Shown: positions 10,601 to 22,531 of the stretch, one piece after another
Layout: every line of letters starts with the position of its first letter
How positions within the stretch are numbered: position 1 is the first letter of the stretch
NCBI GenBank assembly: GCA_032622095.1
Contig: CP136069.1
Span: 199,611,239-199,675,238 of the forward strand
Reading direction: 5' to 3'
Source: Siphonodentalium dalli
Taxonomy: Eukaryota > Mollusca > Scaphopoda > Gadilida > Siphonodentaliidae
DNA: 64,000 bases
Notes under the pieces: model-generated
Told to the model about the DNA's origin: nothing
Databases searched by the model: none
Seen by the model: only the letters and a program-made list of their open reading frames with translations
Made by a program: the position numbers and the translations under genes

Positions 10601-11160
10601 CAAGAAAATCGCAAATCCTAGCATCTAGACTGGCCTCAACTGAAGCTTTCCTAGTGTTGGAAATTTCAAACCTCATGCTCCCCCTCAGGTTGGAAAATTC
10701 TTCAACTGATGACCATTTATGTCTACAAGTTTGACCAAATGTAGTAAAATATTGTTTTGCTAAACTAATTAGCAGTTTTGTATTGGCCATGTGGATGGGG
10801 CAATGACACACCGGGCCGACCATGGTTCGGCCCGGTGTGCGAAAAATTTGAAATCTGAACAAGAAAATCGCAAAATCCTAACATCTAGACTAGCCTCAAG
10901 CCTTCCTACTGTTGGAAATTTCAAACCCTACACCCCCACTTAGGTTGGAAAATTTCCAACTGATGACAATTCCAATGACAATGTTGACCAATTGTATGAC
11001 AATATTGTTTTCTTAAATTAACTAGAAGTTTTTGACTGGCCACGGGGGAGGGACCAGGACACAAGCTTTCCAAGTGTTGGAATTTTCCAACCTGTCACCC
11101 CCCCCCCCTAAGGTTGGAATATTTCCAACTGATGTCCATTTCTGTCAAAAAAAATTAACA
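10601..11160. repeat. Tandem repeat, ~260 bp unit with GGGCCGACC hairpin (copy A)
   Basis: Units open with CAAGAAAATCGCAAA (10601 and 10861). Each carries 'tgttggaaatttcaaacc', a C-rich stretch and 'ggttggaaaa...ccaactgatg'. A third, shorter unit starts near 11066. At 10807-10839 CACACCGGGCCGA pairs with TCGGCCCGGTGTG to form a strong hairpin. The open frame at 10401-10862 only reads through this repeat. Confidence 0.7.
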
Positions 11161-11379
11161 AAAATAGGAACATATATATATATATATTGATGCAAATATT
11201 GGTCGAAAAACAATAAATTCCCCCCAATAAATTGTTTTATAATCAAACTACAAGAACATTTTCAACCTATTGTTGGTGTGAAATTTCGTTGTGGCAGGTA
11301 TGAAATTTCCAACTATTGAAAATATAGCTCTCTGCTGGGGGGGGGTGAGACACCCCCACCCCCACCCCCTCTAGCCACA

Positions 11380-11835
11380 TCCCTGACCACGCTTTAGCTA
11401 TATATGGGCCTGATACGCTAATTAACAGTATACCGCTCTTTAGCGTTTGGTGCTAAAGAACGGTATACTGCTCTTTAGTGACAAACGCTAAAGAGCGGTA
11501 TACCACGCTTTAGCTATATGGACCTGATACGCTAATGAACGGTATACCACTCTTTAGCGTTTGGTGCTAAAGAGCGGTATAGGCCTACTGCTCTTTAGCC
11601 CTCGGTGCTAAAGAGCGGTCCAGGTTAATTGGATGAGCGGCACGTGCGTTGCCAAGATATTTTGCGCATTGCGCCAACACATAACGTTATAATCCGTATC
11701 GCTCTTTAGCCAAGATATTTTGCGCATTGCGTGTAATGTTATAATCCGTACCGCTCTTTAGCCCTCATCACTAAAGAGCGGTATACCGTTCTTTAGCCCT
11801 CAGTACTAAAGAGCGGTATACCGTTCTTTAGCCAC
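11380..11835. repeat. Palindromic CGCTCTTTAGC / GCTAAAGAGCG field (copy A)
   Basis: The words CCGCTCTTTAGC and GCTAAAGAGCGGTATA alternate more than a dozen times, usually 4-8 nt apart, forming a chain of short hairpins. Larger sub-blocks also repeat ('gctttagctata', 'gatacgctaa', 'agatattttgcgcattgcg'). The same core, TAAAGAGCG, recurs in unrelated elements of this window. Confidence 0.75.
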
Positions 11836-12020
11836 TTCGTATAAAGTAACATGGGTCGTTTTTCTCTTTCATTCCACCGCTCACTTTGTGGAATAATTAT
11901 GTGAAATATATTGAACCTAACTGCAATTTGGCCACATGGAACCACCTAATAAAACAGGAATTATTCGATAAAATTTTAGGTACTGAGGAATCTGACTTTA
12001 CCTTATGTAACCGTATGTTG

Positions 12021-12533
12021 TTAGTGGACGCTGGCTTCTATAGATGCCACTATATCCACCTCTGATTCTTCATCTTCTATTTCTCCGAACTCTCCTGAAT
12101 TTTTGTTTTTTGTTTGACTGATCGTATCAGGGTATGTCAGCCTCAATTCAGCCTTGAAATTTAATTTAATTTCTTGGTCCTGCCAATGGTAATCGAGATT
12201 GTTTTTGAATGAATTCATGTCTTCTGCATAGACGACTTTTTCTGCTAGATGATTCCATGGCTCCACCACTCTTAGGCTTAATCAGTATTTCCTCACATCC
12301 CTGTTTTCTCCTTCCAGAAATAATTTATAATTATGTCCTCTGGTTCTGAGTTCGGTGCTTCTTCTTAATATGTCATTCACTTCCGGATCATAGGTGTTAA
12401 ATATCTTGAAGCATTCTATCATATCTCCTCTTATTCTTCTGTAGTTAAGTGTTGGTATATTTAGCTTCTTTAGTCTTTCTTCATATGGTAGTTCTTTTAA
12501 TTCTGGTATGCTATTTCTTCTTGTTCATAAGTT
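12021..12533 (-). pseudogene. LINE reverse transcriptase, C-terminal relic (copy A)
   Basis: Reading the minus strand gives a continuous match to the C-terminal region typical of jockey/CR1-like LINE ORF2 proteins: NSIPELKELPYEERLKKLNI, then 'RRIRGDMIECFKIFNTYDPE', 'TRGHNYKLF', 'RVVEPWNHLAEKVV' and 'MNSFKNNLD'. An in-frame TGA (12282-12284) lies between RKY and LSLRVV, and a stop precedes the homology, so only about 170 residues of the 3' end remain. The RT catalytic domain and endonuclease are missing. The function is lost; in intact elements this region follows the RT domain. The same stop is present in copy B. Confidence 0.8.
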
Positions 12534-12944
12534 CCCCCGTTGATTTGTCGAGGCACTCCGGTTATGGATGAATTTTGACTTTGCAGTCCACAAGTCTTTA
12601 TCCTTGAATAATAGGCCTACTAGAATCCTCACAATTGCCTGTACATAATAGAGTTATTAATAGCTATTAATAGTATGACCTTATGAGAACTTGTGTTGTG
12701 GCCTGGTCAGTCATGTGGTCGGTTATCATTAAGGACCACAGTGGAAACAAGTAAACCATAGTCAGAAATGGTAACGCCACCAAGATCATATTATTAGCCA
12801 TAAATATAAATTATAATATAATTATAATATAAACTAGCTTTCAAATTCCCTGTGGGAAATTTGGATACTTCCATATATCAAGTTTTCCCGTTTCTCGTGT
12901 TATACATTACATTCTTCAATTAAGCTGTCTCGCTTTATATTACA
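12534..12944. other. AT-rich spacer before the Helitron-like array
   Basis: No gene seen. The sequence is repeated in copy B (17904-18314) with very few changes. It ends in 'tttatattaca', directly against the CTAG end of the first unit. Confidence 0.5.
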
Positions 12945-13828
12945 CTAGCAGGTTAGCCCGCCACTGGCGGCGTTCGTCAGAAACATGACAATTTTTATTT
13001 TTTTTAATTAATTTTTAATTAATTTTTTAATTAATTTTTTAATTTAATTTTTTTTTCAATGAGTTAATATTAATTTTTTGTTTATAACATGAGTTAAATG
13101 TGCATTTTAATTTACTGGATTTTTGAATTAATTTTTTGGATTAATTTTTTTATTTATTTTTTGGTTTTTCAATATTTTACCCGATTAGACCTTATTTTAC
13201 CCGATTAAGGTGAAGAAGACATAATAATCACACAACACGCAGTACCCGTCCCTAAAAGAGGTATGATTTAAGGTACATCGGGCGGAAAAACTGACCCAAT
13301 GAAAATTTCCCCCGTGCCTAGGTAAGAATCACACAACACTCATTTTTTGTTTTCACACAACACGCAGTACCCGTCCATAAAAGAGGCATGATTGAAAATT
13401 TCCCCCGTTCCTAGGAACGACAGACATAAGAATCACGCAACACGTTAATTCTGCCTTTTTAATCGAGATAAATGCATTTCGCGTTTTGCATCCGTAGTTT
13501 CGTACGCATGGGTGACCGTTTAGCAACGTCGATGGCAATAAAGAGCGTTATTCGGTTAACAACTCCAAATATGGGCAATATAAAGATCGTTGATGCCTTA
13601 ACCCTCGAAGTGCCGTTTGCGGTGATTTTGATGATTGGGAGTGGAGAATGAGTGCTCAGAGCTCGTCCAAAATGCGACGTTGACGATCCCCGTGGCTTTT
13701 TACACTTATATTCGAAATTTGAGCTCGATCCGCGCAGCCGTTTTCGATTCTATGAAATACCCACATACACACACACATATATATACACATATATATATAT
13801 ATACGGAAGTCTCAAAATATATAGTAGA
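12945..13828 (-). mobile_element. Helitron-like unit m1 (884 bp)
   Basis: Read on the minus strand, the unit starts TCTACTATATATTTTGAGAC at 13828 and ends with hairpin CCGCCAGTGGCGG, a 9 nt spacer and CTAG at 12945. A T follows CTAG, as in the A/T target of Helitrons. The interior has AT-rich runs, a 'cccgatt...gacct' stretch, an 'agcgttattcggtt' box and an AC/AT microsatellite near the 5' end. No Rep or helicase frame. This is exactly the unit absent from copy B. Confidence 0.7.
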
Positions 13829-14658
13829 CTAGCAGGTTAGCCCGCTACTGGCGGCGTTTGTCAGAAACATGACAATTTTTAATTTTTTGAATTAATTTAT
13901 ATTTTTGAATTAATTTTTGGTTTTTCAATATTTTACCCGATTTGACCTTGAATTGATCATTTTCAAGGTCAAGGTCAGGTCGGGGTCACAATTTAACCCG
14001 TCCATGACAATTCCCGTAGGTAGAAAGTGTGAGCGCAATCGGTTCGAGTCTATAAAGGACACATGCACACATATATATAATTTGTGGGTACCCGTTTCGA
14101 GGTGAAAATCATCTAGGACGGAAAAACTGACACGATCCGCGTTCCTAGGAAGCCCTAAGTACGTAAGAATCACACAACACGCATATATATAATTTGTGGG
14201 TACCCGTTTCAAGGTGAAAATCACCTAGGACGGAAAAACTGACCCGATCCGCGTTCCTATGAAGCCCTGAGTAAGTAAGAATCACACAACACGCTCATGT
14301 CTGTATAATGACGCACACGCCGAGACCCAGACGTAAGAATCACATTGCGAAAACTAATACAAAATGTAGAGTTACGCCTCTTAGATCAATACGTCGATGA
14401 CTATAAAGAGCGTTAACCGGTTACATCTCCCAATATGGAAGATATAAGGAGCGTTGGTGCCATTTTTTACGACTGGGTGTGGAGAAGCGGTTCTCTGAGC
14501 TTGTCCAAAATGCGACGTGGACGATCCCCGTGGGTTTTTACACTTATATACGAAATTTGAGCTCGATCCGCGCAGCCGTTTTCGATTCTATGAAGTACCC
14601 ACATACACACATACACACATATATACATATATACGTAGTTCTCAAAATATATAGTAGA
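13829..14658 (-). mobile_element. Helitron-like unit m2 (830 bp)
   Basis: It abuts m1 with no spacer: the 3' CTAG (13829-13832) touches m1's 5' TC. The hairpin is one base off (ccgccagTAgcgg). It holds a ~112 bp tandem duplication (units from 14071 and 14183, marked ATATATATAATTTGTGGGTA) of which copy B has only one. Near the 5' end it carries the GAGCTCGATCCGCGCAGCCG box followed by a CA/TA microsatellite. Confidence 0.7.
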
Positions 14659-15784
14659 CTAGCAGGTTAGCCCGCCACTGGCGTGGTTCGTCTCATGGCT
14701 TTGTTCGAAAAAGCAATTGCAACAGCTTCCGAGACACGTATGCTGCACCTAGGTGTACAATTTCGTCGAAATCAGCGAGTTTTACCCTATTTGACCTTGA
14801 ATTGATCAGTAGGCTTCAATATTCGATACGGCAATTGACTGCCGTGGGCCACGGACTGCCGTAAAAGTTGATAACATGTTCACATTCGGCGGATCGGGCA
14901 CTGCGGTCAGTCAAAAAACATAACGCGCACGATATAACCCGGTATCACTAACGTACGCGGCATCGGAAGGGTCGGGTTAACTTCCGCCTGGATCCACGTG
15001 GCGTGACGTAATTCACAACCACGTGTATTTACCTCGAAAGTGTTAAAATTGCGACACGGCGACACACACAATGGTCCGATAATGGGCACGCATTCCCTGG
15101 CATTTCCCAGAAGATATTCATGGGGAGGTCAAGTGACCAATTTTGAAATTTGCTGGTCGCATTCGTCTGTAGGTCTGAGGAATTCTCGGCTAGATATTGT
15201 TACCAACATGACATATTTTAATTAATCCCGCCGTGGACCACATCACCAACGCGACATGTGCTGCGTTCTAACAATAGGTCGATTGCAGGGATTCGTAGAG
15301 ATGACGAAATATGAATGCGACAGAGAATATTGTTTGATCGAAAGCATTTGAATTAATACGTCGCAATACTCGCCTTGATGGTGGCTAATAGATATTTGTC
15401 CCTGCTAGGTGTTGGGAATGTCGTCACAAAACACGCTCATGCCTGTATACAGTCTTACGCGCACACGCCGAGACCCAGACGTAAGAATGACATTACCCAC
15501 ATACGCTCTTTATCAACTACACTGCGGATAGGAACGCTTTTTAACTATCAACGCTATTAACCCCGAAGTGCCGTTTTTTGTGACTGAGAGTGGAGAACGG
15601 GTGCTCTGAGCTTCTCCAAAATGCCGCGACGACGATTCCCGTGTGTTTTTACCCTTAGGTGGGAAGTTTGAACTCAATCGAGCCAGCCGTTTTAGAGTCT
15701 ATAGAGGACACATATATTTATATATTTATATATTTATATATTTATATATTTTATATATACGGAAGTCTCAAATTATATAGTAGA
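14659..15784 (-). mobile_element. Helitron-like unit m3 (1126 bp)
   Basis: The 3' end has CTAG and a hairpin variant (ccacgccagtggcgg on the minus strand). The unit contains a non-repetitive 700 bp centre (14760-15560) shared only with its copy-B partner m6. The 5' part carries a (ATATTT)n microsatellite (about 15713-15768) before TCTACTATATAATTTGAGAC. Open frames in the centre (for example 14907-15089) show no domain. Confidence 0.65.
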
Positions 15785-15957
15785 CTAGCAGGTTCGCCCG
15801 CCACTGGCGGCGTTCGTCAGAAACATGACAATTTTTTATTTTTTTAATTAATTTTTAACTGTTTTGTTTTTCAATTAGTTAATTGTATTAATTTTTTAAT
15901 TGAATTTTTTTTTTATAACATGAGTTAATTGTGCATTTTTAATTAACTGGATTTTTG
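15785..15957 (-). mobile_element. Helitron-like unit m4, cut by the duplication
   Basis: The normal 3' end (CTAG, spacer, hairpin) is followed by about 150 bp of AT-rich body. It then stops inside 'ctggatttttgaa', where copy B of the segmental duplication begins. The complete form of the same unit is m7 (20159-21321). Confidence 0.7.
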
Positions 15958-15964
15958 AAAACTA

Positions 15965-16520
15965 TATACAAGAAAATCGCAAATCCTAGCATCTAGACTG
16001 GCCTCAACTGAAGCTTTCCTAGTGTTGGAAATTTCAAACCTCATGCTCCCCCTCAGGTTGCAAAATTCTTCAACTGATGACCATTTATGTCTACAAGTTT
16101 GACCAAATGTAGTAAAATATTGTTTTGCTAAACTAATTAGCAGTTTTGTATTGGCCATGTGGATGGGGCAATGACACACCGGGCCGACCATGGTTCGGCC
16201 CGGTGTGCGAAAAATTTGAAATCTGAACAAGAAAATCGCAAAATCCTAACATCTAGACTAGCCTCAAGCCTTCCTACTGTTGGAAATTTCAAACCCTACA
16301 CCCCCACTTAGGTTGGAAAATTTCCAACTGATGACAATTCCAATGACAATGTTGACCAATTGTATGACAATATTGTTTTCTTAAATTAACTAGAAGGTTT
16401 TGACTGGCCACGGGGGAGGGACCAGGACACAAGCTTTCCAAGTGTTGGAAATTTCCAACCTGTCACCCCCCCCCCTAAGGTTGGAATATTTCCAACTGAT
16501 GTCCATTTCTGTCAAAAAAA
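15965..16520. repeat. Tandem ~260 bp repeat (copy B)
   Basis: Counterpart of 10601-11160, with units opening at 15969 and 16229 and the GGGCCGACC hairpin at 16175-16207. The C-run lengths differ slightly from copy A. Confidence 0.7.
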
Positions 16521-16754
16521 TTTAACAAAAATAGGAACATATATATATATATATTGATGCAAATATTGGTCGAAAAACAATAAATTCCCCCCAATAAATT
16601 GTTTTATAATCAAACTACAAGAACATTTTCAACCTATTGTTGGTGTGAAATTTCGTTGTGGCAGGTATGAAATTTCCAACTATTGAAAATATAGCTCTCT
16701 GCTGGGGGGGGGGGTGAGACACCCCCCACCCCCACCCCCTCTAGCCACATCCCT

Positions 16755-17208
16755 GACCACGCTTTAGCTATATATGGGCCTGATACGCTAATTAACAGTA
16801 TACCGCTCTTTAGCGTTTGGTGCTAAAGAACGGTATACTGCTCTTTAGTGACAAACGCTAAAGAGCGGTATACCACGCTTTAGCTATGTGGACCTGATAC
16901 GCTAATGAACGGTATACCACTCTTTAGCGTTTGGTGATAAAGAGCGGTATAGGCCTACTGCTCTTTAGCCCTCGGTGCTAAAGAGCGGTCCAGGTTAATT
17001 GGATGAGCGGCACGTGCGTTGCCAAGATATTTTGCGCATTGCGCCAACACACAACGTTATAATCCGTATCGCTCTTTAGCCAAGATATTTTGCGCATTGC
17101 GTGTAATGTTATAATCCGTACCGCTCTTTAGCCCTCATCACTAAAGAGCGGTATACCGTTCTTTAGCCCTCAGTACTAAAGAGCGGTATACCGTTCTTTA
17201 GCCACTTC
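16755..17208. repeat. Palindromic AAAGAGCGG field (copy B)
   Basis: Counterpart of 11380-11835. One arm has GTGATAAAGAGCGG where copy A has GTGCTAAAGAGCGG, which breaks a local hairpin. Confidence 0.75.
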
Positions 17209-17390
17209 GTATAAAGTAACATGGGTCGTTTTTCTCTTTCATTCCACCGCTCACTTTGTGGAATAATTATGTGAAATATATTGAACCTAACTGCAATTTG
17301 GCCACATGGAACCACCTAATAAAACAGGAATTATTCGATAAAATTTTAGGTACTGAGGAATCTGACTTTACCTTATGTAACCGTATGTTG

Positions 17391-17903
17391 TTAGTGGACG
17401 CTGGCTTCTATAGATGCCACTATATCCACCTCTGATTCTTCATCTTCTATTTCTCCGAACTCTCCTGAATTTTTGTTTTTTGTTTGACTGATCGTATCAG
17501 GGTATGTCAGCCTCAATTCAGCCTTGAAATTTAATTTAATTTCTTGGTCCTGCCAATGGTAATCGAGATTGTTTTTGAATGAATTCATGTCTTCTGCATA
17601 GACGACTTTTTCTGCTAGATGATTCCATGGCTCCACCACTCTTAGGCTTAATCAGTATTTCCTCACATCCCTGTTTTCTCCTTCCAGAAATAATTTATAA
17701 TTATGTCCTCTGGTTCTGAGTTCGGTGCTTCTTCTTAATATGTCATTCACTTCCGGATCATAGGTGTTAAATATCTTGAAGCATTCTATCATATCTCCTC
17801 TTATTCTTCTGTAGTTAAGTGTTGGTATATTTAGCTTCTTTAGTCTTTCTTCATATGGTAGTTCTTTTAATTCTGGTATGCTATTTCTTCTTGTTCATAA
17901 GTT
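17391..17903 (-). pseudogene. LINE reverse transcriptase, C-terminal relic (copy B)
   Basis: Same C-terminal LINE ORF2 remnant as at 12021-12533, including the in-frame TGA (17652-17654) and the same 82-residue terminal open stretch. Because both copies share the stop, the element was already dead when the block duplicated. Confidence 0.8.
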
Positions 17904-18314
17904 CCCCCGTTGATTTGTCGAGGCACTCCGGTTATGGATGAATTTTGACTTTGCAGTCCACAAGTCTTTATCCTTGAATAATAGGCCTACTAGAATCCTC
18001 ACAATTGCCTGTACATAATAGAGTTATTAATAGCTATTAATAGTATGACCTTATGAGAACTTGTGTTGTGGCCTGGTCAGTCATGTGGTCGGTTATCATT
18101 AAGGACTGCAGTGGAAACAAGTAAACCATAGTCAGAAATGGTAACGCCACCAAGATCATATTATTAGCCATAAATATAAATTATAATATAATTATAATAT
18201 AAACTAGCTTTCAAATTCCATGTGGGAAATTTGGATACTTCCATATATCAAGTTTTCCCGTTTCTCGTGTTATACATTACATTCTCCAATTAAGCTGTCT
18301 CGCTTTATATTACA

Positions 18315-19031
18315 CTAGCAGGTTAGCCCGCCACTGGCGGCGTTCGTCAGAAACATGACAATTTTTATTTTGTTTAATTAATTTATATTTTTGAATTAAT
18401 TTTTGGTTTTTCAATATTTTACCCGATTTGACCTTGAATTGATCATTTTCAAGGTCAAGGTCAGGTCGGGGTCACAATTTAACCCGTCCATGACAATTCC
18501 CGTAGGTAGCAAGTGTGAGCGCAATCGGTTCGAGTCTATAAAGGACACATGCACACATATATATAATTTGTGGGTACCCGTTTCGAGGTGAAAATCACCT
18601 AGGACGGAAAAACTGACCCGATCCGCGTTCCTATGAAGCCCTGAGTAAGTAAGAATCACACAACACGCTCATGTCTGTATAATGACGCACACGCCGAGAC
18701 CCAGACGTAAGAATCACATTGCGAAAACTAATACAAAATGTAGAGTTACGCCTCTTAGATCAATACGTCGATGACTATAAAGAGCGTTAACCGGTTACAT
18801 CTCCCAATATGGAAGATATAAGGAGCGTTGGTGCCATTTTTACGACTGGGTGTGGAGAAGCGGTTCTCTGAGCTTGTCCAAAATGCGACGTGGACGATCC
18901 CCGTGGGTTTTTACACTTATATACGAAATTTGAGCTCGATCCGCGCAGCCGTTTTCGATTCTATGAAGTACCCACATACACACATACACACATATATACA
19001 TATATACGTAGTTCTCAAAATATATAGTAGA
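18315..19031 (-). mobile_element. Helitron-like unit m5 (717 bp)
   Basis: Its left flank equals that of m1, but its body equals m2 without the 112 bp duplication. It therefore looks like m1 and m2 fused by loss of exactly one unit, or like the form that existed before copy A gained m1. CTAG and hairpin are intact; the 5' end is TCTACTATATATTTTGAGAA. Confidence 0.7.
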
Positions 19032-20158
19032 CTAGCAGGTTAGCCCGCCACTGGCGTGGTTCGTCTCATGGCTTTGTTCGAAAAAGCAATTGCAACAGCT
19101 TCCGAGACACGTATGCTGCACCTAGGTGTACAATTTCGTCGAAATCAGCGAGTTTTACCCTATTTGACCTTGAATTGATCAGTAGGCTTCAATATTCGAT
19201 ACGGCAATTGACTGCCGTGGGCCACGGACTGCCGTAAAAGTTGATAACATGTTCACATTCGGCGGATCGGGCACTGCGGTCAGTCAAAAAACATAACGCG
19301 CACGATATAACCCGGTATCACTAACGTACGCGGCATCGGAAGGGTCGGGTTAACTTCCGCCTGGATCCACGTGGCGTGACGTAATTCACAACCACGTGTA
19401 TTTACCTCGAAAGTGTTAAAATTGCGACACGGCGACACACACAATGGTCCGATAATGGGCACGCATTCCCTGGCATTTCCCAGAAGATATTCATGGGGAG
19501 GTCAAGTGACCAATTTTGAAATTTGCTGGTCGCATTCGTCTGTAGGTCTGAGGAATTCTCGGCTAGATATTGTTACCAACATGACATATTTTAATTAATC
19601 CCGCCGTGGACCCCATCACCAACGCGACATGTGCTGCGTTCTAACAATAGGTCGATTGCAGGGATTCGTAGAGATGACGAAATATGAATGCGACAGAGAA
19701 TATTGTTTGATCGAAAGCATTTGAATTAATACGTCGCAATACTCGCCTTGATGGTGGCTAATAGATATTTGTCCCTGCTAGGTGTTGGGAATGTCGTCAC
19801 AAAACACGCTCATGCCTGTATACAGTCTTACGCGCACACGCCGAGACCCAGACGTAAGAATGACATTACCCACATACGCTCTTTATCAACTACACTGCGG
19901 ATAGGAACGCTTTTTAACTATCAACGCTATTAACCCCGAAGTGCCGTTTTTTGTGACTGAGAGTGGAGAACGGGTGCTCTGAGCTTCTCCAAAATGCCGC
20001 GACGACGATTCCCGTGTGTTTTTACCCTTAGGTGGGAAGTTTGAACTCAATCGAGCCAGCCGTTTTAGAGTCTATAGAGGACACATATATTTATATATTT
20101 ATATATTTATATATTTATATATTTATATATATACGGAAATCTCAAATTATATAGTAGA
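19032..20158 (-). mobile_element. Helitron-like unit m6 (1127 bp)
   Basis: Copy-B partner of m3, differing at only a few bases (for example 'ggaccCcatcacc' for 'ggaccAcatcacc') and in the length of the (ATATTT)n tract. Confidence 0.7.
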
Positions 20159-21321
20159 CTAGCAGGTTCGCCCGCCACTGGCGGCGTTCGTCAGAAACAT
20201 GACAATTTTTTATTTTTTTAATTAATTTTTTTAATCAATTTTTAACTGTTTTGTTTTTCAATTAGTTAATTGTATCAATTTTTTAATTTAAATTTTTTTT
20301 TATAACGAGTTAATTGTGCATTTTTAATTAACTGGATTTTTGAATTAATTTTTTTTATTAATTTTTTAATTTAATTTTTAGTTTTTCAATATTTTACCCG
20401 ATTTGACCTTGAATAGACCATTTTCAAGGTAAGGTCATGTCGGGGTCACAATTTAACCCGTCCATGACACTTCCCGTAGGTAGCAAGTCTGAGCTCAATC
20501 GGTTCGAGTCTATAAAGGACATAAACACGCATATATATCATTTGTGGGTACCCGTTGCAAGGTGAAGATCACCCTGGGCGGAAAAACTGACCCGATCCGC
20601 GTTCACAGGAAGCCCTAAGTGCGTAAGAATCACACAACACGCTCATGTCTGTATAATGACACACACGCCCAGACCCAGACGTAAGAATCACATTACACAC
20701 ATACGCTCTTTATCAACTACACTGCGGATAGGAACGCTCTTTAACTATTAACCTGATTAACTCCGAAGTGCCGCTTGCGGTGATTTTGATGATTGTGGAT
20801 AACGAGTGCTCAGAGCTTGTCCAAAATGCGACATCGACGATCCCCGTGGGTTTCGGACAGTCAATTAATCCCGTCGTGAAATCTCTCTGCATAATATTTC
20901 GAGCGATAAGGTTGCGTTGAATTGTAAACAAACGCTTCTTAGATCAATTCTGCCTTTATGATCGAGATAATTGCATTTCGTCCCGCATCCGTATTTCGGA
21001 CGCATGGGGCTAGTCGTTTAGCCACGTCGATTGCAATAAAGAGCGTTCGTCGTTAACAACTCCGTATATGGTCAATATAAAGATCGTTGATGCCTTAACC
21101 CCCGAAGTGGCGTTTGCGGTGATTTTGATGATTGGGAGTGGATAATCGGTGCTCAGAGCTTGTCCAAAATGCGACGTGGACGATCCCCGTGGGTTTTTAC
21201 ACTTATATACGAAATTTTAGCTCAATCCGTCCAGGAGTTTTCGATTCCATGACGTACCCACATACATACATATATATATACACACACATATATATACGTA
21301 GTTCTCAAAATATATAGTAGA
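20159..21321 (-). mobile_element. Helitron-like unit m7 (1163 bp)
   Basis: Full-length version of truncated m4. After the 3' CTAG/hairpin it has a long A/T-only stretch (20205-20395), then a 'gaccttgaatagaccattttcaaggt' box, a TATAAAGGACATAAACACGC box, two ATAAAGAGCG-type words and the GAGCTTGTCCAAAATGCGAC box before the microsatellite and 5' end. Confidence 0.65.
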
Positions 21322-22531
21322 CTAGCAGGTTAGCCCGCCACTGGCGGCATTCGTCCCATGGCTTTGTTCGAAAAAGCAATTGCAACAAGTTCCGAGACAC
21401 TTGTGCTGCATTTGTTTAATTATATTATTAGTTATTTTTGTTTTTTATTTTTAAAAATGAATATAATGTTTTTTAAATTTAATATATTTTGTTTCTGAAT
21501 TGTTTTTTTATTTTTAAATTTTTTTAATTTAAAATTGTTTTAATTAAATTTTTTGTTTCTGGCGGAAAAATTTACCCGTAAAATCCCCGCTTCCTAGGAA
21601 CGACAGACAACGCTCGAGCGATAACATTGCATTGAATTGAAAACAAACGCTTCCCGTCGTGAAATGTCTCTGCATAATATTTCGAGCGACAGGCTACAGA
21701 CTCCCGTCATACAGATAAGTAGATAGCGAAAACGACGCTCTTTATAGTCATTCACGGCTTGGGGCAAAACGCATTTTTTAATGAGTTAATTCTGTCTTTT
21801 TAATCAAGAGGGTATGCCAACGATGTCGTTGTTGTTGGCATTCAGGGCTTGATGGCCAGCCGAAAATTCTTGCCCGAAGATTCTCACATTGCCGTAAAGA
21901 GAAAATTAGCATTAGTAATTTGAACTAATTATTTTCTCGCCAACAATGTCGTTGTTGTTGGTTTTCACGGCTTGGGAGTGACACCCCACCTTTACGAGAT
22001 GGTCAAAGGAGAAGGCAGTGGAAGTCCCGTCAGATTCAGGGACGTATCGCACTGCCTCGTAAATTTACTAAATTTTAGCAGCCATATAGCTGCGTCAGTT
22101 AGCACGAATCGAGGGGTGTAAGTTTAGAGCTTGTTTATATGAATGTATTGAAAATAGACTAAGATTTTCAGCCGTAACAAGAAATGAATATATGAGAAAA
22201 TGTAAATTCTATATTTTGCGAGGTATTAGCAAGTTTTGGCTCAACGGGTTTAGCAGTTTGAAGTGAATATGGATATAAAAATATACATATACAGATAAAA
22301 AAAAATGTAGAGTTACTCCTCTTGGATCGCGAGCGAATATCAATTAACCCCCGAAGTGCCGATTGCGGTGATTTGGGATTGGATAAACGGTGCTCTGAGC
22401 TTCTCCAAAACGCGACCACGATCGTGTCGGTGTGATTTTACACTTACATACGAAATTTGAGCTCAATCTGTACACGCGTTTTGGATTCCATGAAGTACCC
22501 ACATACACACACACATATATCTATCTATCTA
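21322..22531 (-). mobile_element. Helitron-like unit m8, leftward unit at the inversion point
   Basis: The 3' end is intact (CTAG at 21322; hairpin, then 'aatgccgccagtggcgg' on the minus strand). Its 5' end lacks the usual TTTTGAGACTTC word and instead runs through CA/TA repeats into (ATCT)n, where plus-strand unit p1 begins. Its 5' third (22030-22500) matches, in opposite orientation, the 5' third of p17 at the far right of the array. Confidence 0.6.

Larger units (their letters stand above)
10590..15957. repeat. Segmental duplication, copy A
   Basis: This 5.4 kb block is followed directly by copy B (15958-20330). It starts at 'atatacaagaaaatcgcaaatcc', and the same words restart at 15964. 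Matching positions are offset by 5368-5370 up to 12960, by 4486 around 13917 and by 4373 from 14479 on. The first change equals one whole 884 bp Helitron-like unit and the second about one 112 bp minisatellite unit. The rest differs only at scattered bases, so the duplication is recent. Confidence 0.9.
15958..20330. repeat. Segmental duplication, copy B
   Basis: Direct tandem copy of 10590-15957, shorter by one 884 bp Helitron-like unit and about one 112 bp minisatellite unit. The junction at 15957/15958 falls in 'tttttgaaaac', where both parent ends carry 'ttgaaaac'- or 'tttttgaa'-type words, so microhomology or unequal exchange is plausible. Right of 20330 the sequence continues into unit m7 beyond the duplicated part. 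Confidence 0.9.

Noticed and set aside
10401-10862. 153-residue minus ORF (and its shorter partner at 15943-16230)
   Set aside because: It reads through the 260 bp tandem repeat and its GGGCC hairpin; the repeated words MVGPV and the repeat borders explain it.
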